DNA of 64,000 nucleotides, taken from assembly GCA_947260005.1 (NCBI GenBank), contig CAMYOL010000037.1:1-64000 (forward strand), written 5' to 3'. This stretch comes from an uncultured Ectothiorhodospiraceae bacterium. GTDB lineage: Bacteria > Pseudomonadota > Gammaproteobacteria > UBA6429 > Thiohalophilaceae. This document shows positions 59,401 through 64,000 of this stretch, in pieces; within the stretch, counting starts at the first letter, position 1; every line of letters begins with the position of its first letter. A program made the translations under genes and the position numbers. The notes below the pieces were generated by a model. It was not told the origin of the DNA. It saw only the letters and a program-made list of their open reading frames with translations, and ran no database searches.

Positions 59401-59916
59401 TTTAGGTTCTACGATCCGAGTACAGGTAGATACATCACCTCCGACCCTATTGGTATAATAGGCTTATTAAACGGTGCTGCCGATAGGATTGCGATGAATC
59501 CAACAATTCCTCCGAACTTTACTGCGTTGCAAGGTGGGTTGCCTTATCAAACTATCTCACGCAGTAAACCATTAAACACATATACATATGCTGCTAATAG
59601 TCCATTGCTTAATTCCGATCCACTTGGGTTAGATGCGGCGGCTACTTTAGGGAGAGGTTTGGCTATATGGGGTGGTGCCTCAGTATCAGATGGTCCTTTT
59701 CCTGCAGGTGAGATTGTTGGCGGTGTTATCTTCATTGGTTTTGCAGGTGTTGCTCTATATGAATATTGTACTGATGATGAGGAAGCAGAGGACAAGAATT
59801 GCGAAGCGTTATATCAGAGCATCTTGGCAACATGTGCCGGTTTAACTGGTAAAAAGAAATTTAGGTGTTTTGAAGCAGCCAGGATTGCAAGAGATCAGTG
59901 TTACCAAGAGAGATAA
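56443..59916 (+). CDS. RHS/YD-repeat protein with Sec-type signal peptide and Cys-rich C-terminal tip
   Basis: N-terminal PVNLATGYFVWSETDIVLKGRPRLAVTRTFNSHD (DUF6531-like), many YD repeats, core motifs YDPSTGRYITSDPIG and YTYAANSPLLNSDPLGLD, then a variable tip. Confidence 0.92.
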   Translation: MQLHSVLFNKIVTALRISIVALLVAFASSLAISPAYAFHFPWDQGHDTTDPNDADDPGTCEEGDCDNDPCNKGSKGSPVNLATGYFVWSETDIVLKGRPRLAVTRTFNSHDPRVGLVGNGWSMSCDRGLIFTSRFITNQVGDSELVREFVRRLPNGKRYIYSERPDGKFAAPGLFDVIERLPDNMARLERRNGSYSIYGETGELLATGDRNSNIVNYIYDTQGRLIQKADTNGRSLTYEYNANGLVSIIRDHTGREWLYGYDADANLTLVTDPLNGARTYGYETYQAPSDGQSYTHLNRITDETGVVETDVTYSGARVSSYTDLANTYSYQYDKANRRATKTDSMGSQWVYTYNTTGQFTRIDAPLGRTFQYERDADSLITTYTDPSGTAYSYTYDAFGNRLSQSDSRGTITITYDNEKPWPLTINSRSGRVTTLTYNAQGNPLTVTDSDGNISNLSWSPQGDLLQITNALNNQTTNTYNIQGMPLTVTDPLGRATQYQYDSLNNLVSMTNPVGEVMQYQYDALDRVISYTDGNGDTTSYSYDAADRITQVNAPNNQTAQYTYDNFGRLSQRTFYDGTNHTYQFRIDNLVSQMTRPDNVVSSMVYDDAKRLIQRTIGTEDTYQYAYNLRDQLTTASNITGTVTFAYDAFGRKTNETVNGQATTYQYNTEDEIEQLTSMGLLQTQQFDVRGLLSQLDISGSSYQYSYDAITRLTSINRTNAINTTMQYDEADQLLQISHAAGLRSYQYQYDLASRVNQWQGVANETRSYNYDPASRLTNVQSIINPESFNYDSIGNRLNNNAQYDNANRIIEDDNFIYSYDVNGNQTQKLNKSTGVVEQYSYNSLDQLVQYQFFSDSNPATSATVDFSYTYGPFGRRWAKQDNLGGGSRQFYWSDTSMIGELSGSIQRRYIMEGKTPIGFVENGQVYHYFKDHLGAAHEASDSNGTVVWRGSYDSFGKVTETITTADNYLRFPGQYHDEESGLYYNYFRFYDPSTGRYITSDPIGIIGLLNGAADRIAMNPTIPPNFTALQGGLPYQTISRSKPLNTYTYAANSPLLNSDPLGLDAAATLGRGLAIWGGASVSDGPFPAGEIVGGVIFIGFAGVALYEYCTDDEEAEDKNCEALYQSILATCAGLTGKKKFRCFEAARIARDQCYQER

Positions 59917-59940
59917 TAAATATTCTAAGGATGCACATTA

Positions 59941-60246
59941 GTGAAATACATAGCCGAGAGAAAATTACTTTTTAAAGAGAAAAACACTCAAACTACTAAA
60001 GAAATGGTGATTAAGATAAGTGAACCATATATTGTAACTGAAAATGACGTGAAATTTCCGGTTGATGGGGTTATTGCTGGATGTCATGTGAAAATTGAAG
60101 GGTTGGATGAGCCTGGATATGATTTGTATGGGATGGACTCTCTTCAGGCGGTGAATTTAGCTTCAGATATAGATCCACTGTTAGATAGATTAAGTGGAAA
60201 CTATGATTTTTTTTGGAGCACTGGAGAGCCTTATTTCGAAGAATAG
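59941..60246 (+). CDS. Small RHS-tip-associated ORF, 101 aa (possible immunity-like; DUF6968-like?)
   Basis: ERKLLFKEKN...VIAGCHVKIEGLDEPGYDLYGMDSLQAVNLASDIDPLLDRLSG; 24 bp after the RHS gene. Confidence 0.6.
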   Translation: MKYIAERKLLFKEKNTQTTKEMVIKISEPYIVTENDVKFPVDGVIAGCHVKIEGLDEPGYDLYGMDSLQAVNLASDIDPLLDRLSGNYDFFWSTGEPYFEE

Positions 60247-60599
60247 ATTAACCTGATTGGTTCTAGTTTCAAAGGACCTAAACCGTCCATCGTTTGGTAT
60301 CCTGATTAAACAGGATGTCTTTAATCCATTTGCCGGTAAAGTGTTTTTCTTCAGGAGCGGATCGTTTGGCGATCTCGAATTGGAGTAGTAATTCCTAATC
60401 GGTTTGGCACTCGTTCTTAACAACTGGATTAACCTAGTTTAGATTCAACCAATAAGTGCAACAAAATGTAAAGATATTAGCCTCTTTGGACTATCTGCGA
60501 TGTTGTAGAATCCTATCCCAGCGGACTCCGTCCCTGCCATACATATTTATAGTGAGTACCGTGAATTTATATTTGGATATCCAGATTACACTAAAAATT

Positions 60600-60863
60600 T
60601 TATTCTCGGCTTTGCAACGCCAGGTCGTTAATAATTTTAATGGCGTCGTCTTTACTTGGATGCCCGACGGCAATTATTTTATGATCATGTATCAAGGCCG
60701 GAAAGGTTTTTAGATTATATTGACAAGCCATATTCTCACCTTGTTCGTCATCCAGGTTAAATATTTCAACATCAATTTGCTGAGCCTGACATGCATCACT
60801 CCAGATTGCTCTGGTTTCAGTACAGGAGGAATAGGGGCCTGCCAGGATAAGCGTCAGTTTCAT
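60600..60863 (-). CDS. Small thioredoxin-like-fold protein, 87 aa
   Basis: MKLTLILAGPYSSCTETRAIWSDACQAQQIDVEIFNLDDEQGENMACQYNLKTFPALIHDHKIIAVGHP (cis-Pro-like FPALI). Confidence 0.65.
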   Translation of the reverse strand: MKLTLILAGPYSSCTETRAIWSDACQAQQIDVEIFNLDDEQGENMACQYNLKTFPALIHDHKIIAVGHPSKDDAIKIINDLALQSRE

Positions 60864-60949
60864 GTATTATTTAGCATCTCAATATTTGCTTATATTTGTT
60901 TCAATCATGACCAAACGCTATTAATACTATAACAATTACTTGAATATCC

Positions 60950-60963
60950 TTGACCAAGGTCAA
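60950..60963. promoter_or_regulatory. FNR/DNR-like palindrome
   Basis: TTGACCAAGGTCAA, perfect 6-2-6 palindrome between divergent genes. Confidence 0.45.
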
Positions 60964-61008
60964 CTCTGATTATTTCATTTAATACAAATATTCTGTTAGT
61001 GTGGCAAC

Positions 61009-61721
61009 ATGGAAAGCAACCAGATTATTCTTGATGAACTTCATCACATCCCCTTATTTGAGGCGTTGGAACAGCCGCACCCGGAAAGCCATTGCTCGCG
61101 ATCATTTATACGCATTGGCACATCGATCATTCATCAGGAGCAAAGATATTAAAGCAACAATTCGGCGATGATATACCCATCATTGCGCATGAACGAACTT
61201 TGAGTCGATTAAAACGCTGGGGTGATCCTGAAGTACTATTACCGACCAAAACGATCGATGATGACGGTGTTATTCTACGCTATGGCGATATGAACATTGA
61301 GCTAAATTATATTGGCTACGGTCACACGAATACGATGCTGGTGCCCCGTTTCCCAAAGCAAAAGTTAGTATTTGCCGTTGATTTTGCCAACAATGATGCG
61401 GTTGGATGGAGAGATTTACCCGGTTGGTACTTAGGTGAATTAATCGCGATGCAGGGACGTTTAAATAAACTGGACTTTGATATTGTCGCGTTCGGACATG
61501 GCATGCCTGGAGATAAAGACACGATAAGACGTCAGATAAAATACTACACGGATTTGACTACGCAGGCCAAGCGTGCTTTACAGCAGGGACTGTCCGAGGA
61601 TGAGGCGGTTAAAGTGATTGAGAAAAATCTATCGCAATACAAGCAGTGGCGTTTTTATGATAAGTGGTTTTTGATGAATATACGAGGAGCCTATCGCTGG
61701 GCTAAAGAGAATAATACCTAG
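61009..61721 (+). pseudogene. N-terminally truncated MBL-fold hydrolase joined out of frame to a possible Crp/Fnr N-terminal remnant
   Basis: 61009 frame: MESNQIILDELHHIPLFEALEQPHPESHCSR...; 61092 frame: LAIIYTHWHIDHSSGAKIL...GYGHTNTMLVPRFPKQKLVFAVDFANND...AFGHGMPGDKD, beginning just before the HxHxDH motif. Confidence 0.6.
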
Positions 61722-61786
61722 GTAACAATCGTCATAAAAACAAACTAAGACGTTAATGGTCTATTAATTATAAATGGGTAAAACTG

Positions 61787-62503
61787 ATGTTGTTTAGCCG
61801 GAGTGGGTATTATTTTTTTGTGCTGCTTATTTTAGCGGTTGTAGGTTTTTGGAATTCTTATTTTTCAATATTTTTTAATGATTTTGACATCTATCCCCAG
61901 TTAAACGACGTGGAAAGTTATGTTCACTGGCATGTAGTGACAATGTTGCTCTGGTTGGGGCTACTGATTACACAGTCATTTTTGATCAGGTTCAATAAAC
62001 GTTCTGCGCATAGATTAATCGGGAAATCTTCTTATGTGCTAGTACCATTTGTCGTAGTGTCATTGGTATTGCTGGCCCATAGTCAGATAACGATTCATGA
62101 ATTTGGAATAACCTATGGCAGGTTATATGTGCTATTTTTACAGCTATCATTGCTGGTTCTTTTTATCATTTCATACAGCCTGGCTATTGTTTACCGACAT
62201 ATCCCAGCCCGTCATGCTCGATACATGATATGCACCGCCTTGACCATGATTGATCCGGCCGTGGCCAGATTGCCGATTGATACGCCGTCATTTCCTTTTC
62301 CCTATCAAGTTATTACTTTTTCTATTACAGATTTAATCTTGATTGTCTTAATATTTATGGAACGCAATCATAAAAAAGGACGTGAGGTTTTTCCTATCAT
62401 GCTCGTAGTGTTTTTGTTTTTTCAAGTGATGAATTTAACCACGACCCGTAGCCAGATATGGGATGATTTTTCACTCTGGTTTGCCAGATTACCCCTGACT
62501 TAA
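61787..62503 (+). CDS. Hypothetical multi-pass membrane protein
   Basis: About seven hydrophobic segments; complete 238-aa ORF. Confidence 0.7.
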   Translation: MLFSRSGYYFFVLLILAVVGFWNSYFSIFFNDFDIYPQLNDVESYVHWHVVTMLLWLGLLITQSFLIRFNKRSAHRLIGKSSYVLVPFVVVSLVLLAHSQITIHEFGITYGRLYVLFLQLSLLVLFIISYSLAIVYRHIPARHARYMICTALTMIDPAVARLPIDTPSFPFPYQVITFSITDLILIVLIFMERNHKKGREVFPIMLVVFLFFQVMNLTTTRSQIWDDFSLWFARLPLT

Positions 62504-62828
62504 AATTATTTCATCATGTAGATTGGGTCCATAATGATATAAGTGGATATATTCAATAATTAGGAGAAACATGCCTTTAAAAGTCGATAACTCAACCGAC
62601 CGATACTGAGACTTAGAAATACAGATTGTCATTAAATGTGTAAAAATACGTCAACACCAGCTACCAATTTTATTGGATTAATCCAATGTTCTGAGGCAGA
62701 CTATGCGCAGTGTTATTACATTCAGCTAAAAATATAAAGTTGCAATGTGCCTATAAAACAATAGTTTAGCTGTTTATCTAAATCATAGCTTCAATGTTTG
62801 GACGTATCCTCGAGTTTATAGCCGTATC

Positions 62829-64000
62829 ATGAGTAAAAATGCGCTTGAAATATTAAATACCATTTTTGGCTATTCTGAATTTCGCCTCCAACAACAGGAA
62901 ATAATTGAAAAAGTAATATCCGGTCAGGATGCGATCGTGTTGATGCCGACCGGTGGGGGTAAGTCATTGTGCTACCAGATCCCGGCCATGGTACGTGATG
63001 GCGTGGGGGTGGTGGTCTCGCCCTTAATTGCATTGATGCAGGATCAGGTTGTGGCCTTGCAGCAACTGGGGGTGAAGGCTGCCTATTTAAATTCTACGCT
63101 GGATGCCGCCAGTGCCAGTCAAATCGAGCAGCAACTTTTGGCGGGTGAGCTGGATCTTCTCTATGTCGCCCCTGAACGTTTAATGACGGAGCGTTTTTTG
63201 AGTTTATTGGAACAGGCTCCTATCGCGATGTTTGCCATCGATGAGGCTCATTGCGTATCTCAATGGGGACATGATTTCCGGCCAGATTATATTCAACTAT
63301 CCGTTTTGCATGAACGTTTTCCAGCGATCCCGCGCATGGCATTAACGGCAACGGCCGATGCGCCGACGCGACGTGAGATTCTGCGCCGGCTCAATTTAGA
63401 ACAGGCTGGCTTATATGTTTCAGGTTTTGATCGACCGAATATCCGCTATAGTATCTCGCAAAATCAGGGTAATGGTCGTGAAGCGTTATTACGTTTTATT
63501 CGCAATGAGCATGAGAACGATGCAGGTATCGTCTATTGTCTGTCGAGAAAAAAAGTCGAACAGACTGCAGAGTGGTTAAGCTCGAAGGGATTAACCGCCT
63601 TGCCTTATCATGCCGGATTGCCAAATGAAAAACGCCAGCGACACCAGCGACGGTTTTTAAATGAAGATGGAATCATAATCGTGGCAACCATTGCCTTTGG
63701 CATGGGTATCGATAAACCCGATGTGCGGTTTGTCGCGCATTTAAATCTTCCAAAAAGTATCGAAGCGTATTATCAGGAGACCGGGCGAGCCGGGCGTGAT
63801 GGTTTACCTGCCAATGCCTGGATGATGTATGGCCTACAAGATGTCATCACTTTACGCCAAATGATGGAAGCCTCAGAGGCGAACGAAACACATAAACGCG
63901 TTGAGCATCATAAATTGCAATCCATGCTGGGCTTTAGCGAACTCACCACTTGTAAACGACAGGCCTTACTCACTTATTTTGATGATCACCTGGCCGAGCC
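62829..64000 (+). CDS. recQ: ATP-dependent DNA helicase RecQ, partial (C-terminus off the window)
   Basis: [53 protein letters not shown]...[18 protein letters not shown]...[19 protein letters not shown]; open to the window end. Confidence 0.95.
   Translation, partial: MSKNALEILNTIFGYSEFRLQQQEIIEKVISGQDAIVLMPTGGGKSLCYQIPAMVRDGVGVVVSPLIALMQDQVVALQQLGVKAAYLNSTLDAASASQIEQQLLAGELDLLYVAPERLMTERFLSLLEQAPIAMFAIDEAHCVSQWGHDFRPDYIQLSVLHERFPAIPRMALTATADAPTRREILRRLNLEQAGLYVSGFDRPNIRYSISQNQGNGREALLRFIRNEHENDAGIVYCLSRKKVEQTAEWLSSKGLTALPYHAGLPNEKRQRHQRRFLNEDGIIIVATIAFGMGIDKPDVRFVAHLNLPKSIEAYYQETGRAGRDGLPANAWMMYGLQDVITLRQMMEASEANETHKRVEHHKLQSMLGFSELTTCKRQALLTYFDDHLAE

Noticed and set aside
60250-60600. Possible transposase remnant (reverse strand LQFEIAKRSAPEEKHFTGKWIKDILFNQDTKRW)
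   Set aside because: Short, broken by stops, no diagnostic transposase motif that I can recognise

Overview
The window is a gammaproteobacterial chromosome segment, mostly housekeeping. In order it holds pgi (partial), a disrupted ppc, queA-tgt-yajC-secD-secF, suhB, trmJ, cysE, iscRSUA-hscBA-fdx-iscX, ndk, rlmN-pilF-rodZ-hisS-yfgM-bamB-der, a sigma/putative anti-sigma pair, a two-component system, an M23 peptidase, xseA, guaB-guaA, a small glycosyltransferase/flippase cluster, an MCP, tadA, a CheY-CheC fusion with a PAS-GGDEF cyclase, mltF, tRNA-Ser(GGA) and partial recQ. The most unusual region is about 49.6-60.25 kb. It is a tightly packed same-strand run of eight genes: a ChrB-C-like/rhodanese fusion, a ferric-reductase-like membrane protein, an exported beta-propeller-like protein, a FlgD-Ig-like protein, a DUF11/PKD/FlgD-Ig surface protein, a small exported protein, an RHS/YD-repeat protein with a Cys-rich tip, and a small tip-associated ORF. 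It lies downstream of a tRNA-Ser whose 3' end is partly duplicated. Other points of interest are a frameshift/deletion in ppc, a tandem duplication that copied the 5' end of queA together with a dRS3-like repeat, a 17-bp tandem repeat beside a second copy of that repeat, a MITE-like inverted-repeat element, a good IscR type 1 site before iscR, absence of ispG from its usual position, and a truncated MBL-fold gene joined to a possible Crp/Fnr N-terminal remnant under an FNR-like palindrome. All assignments come from reading the sequence; no database search was run.
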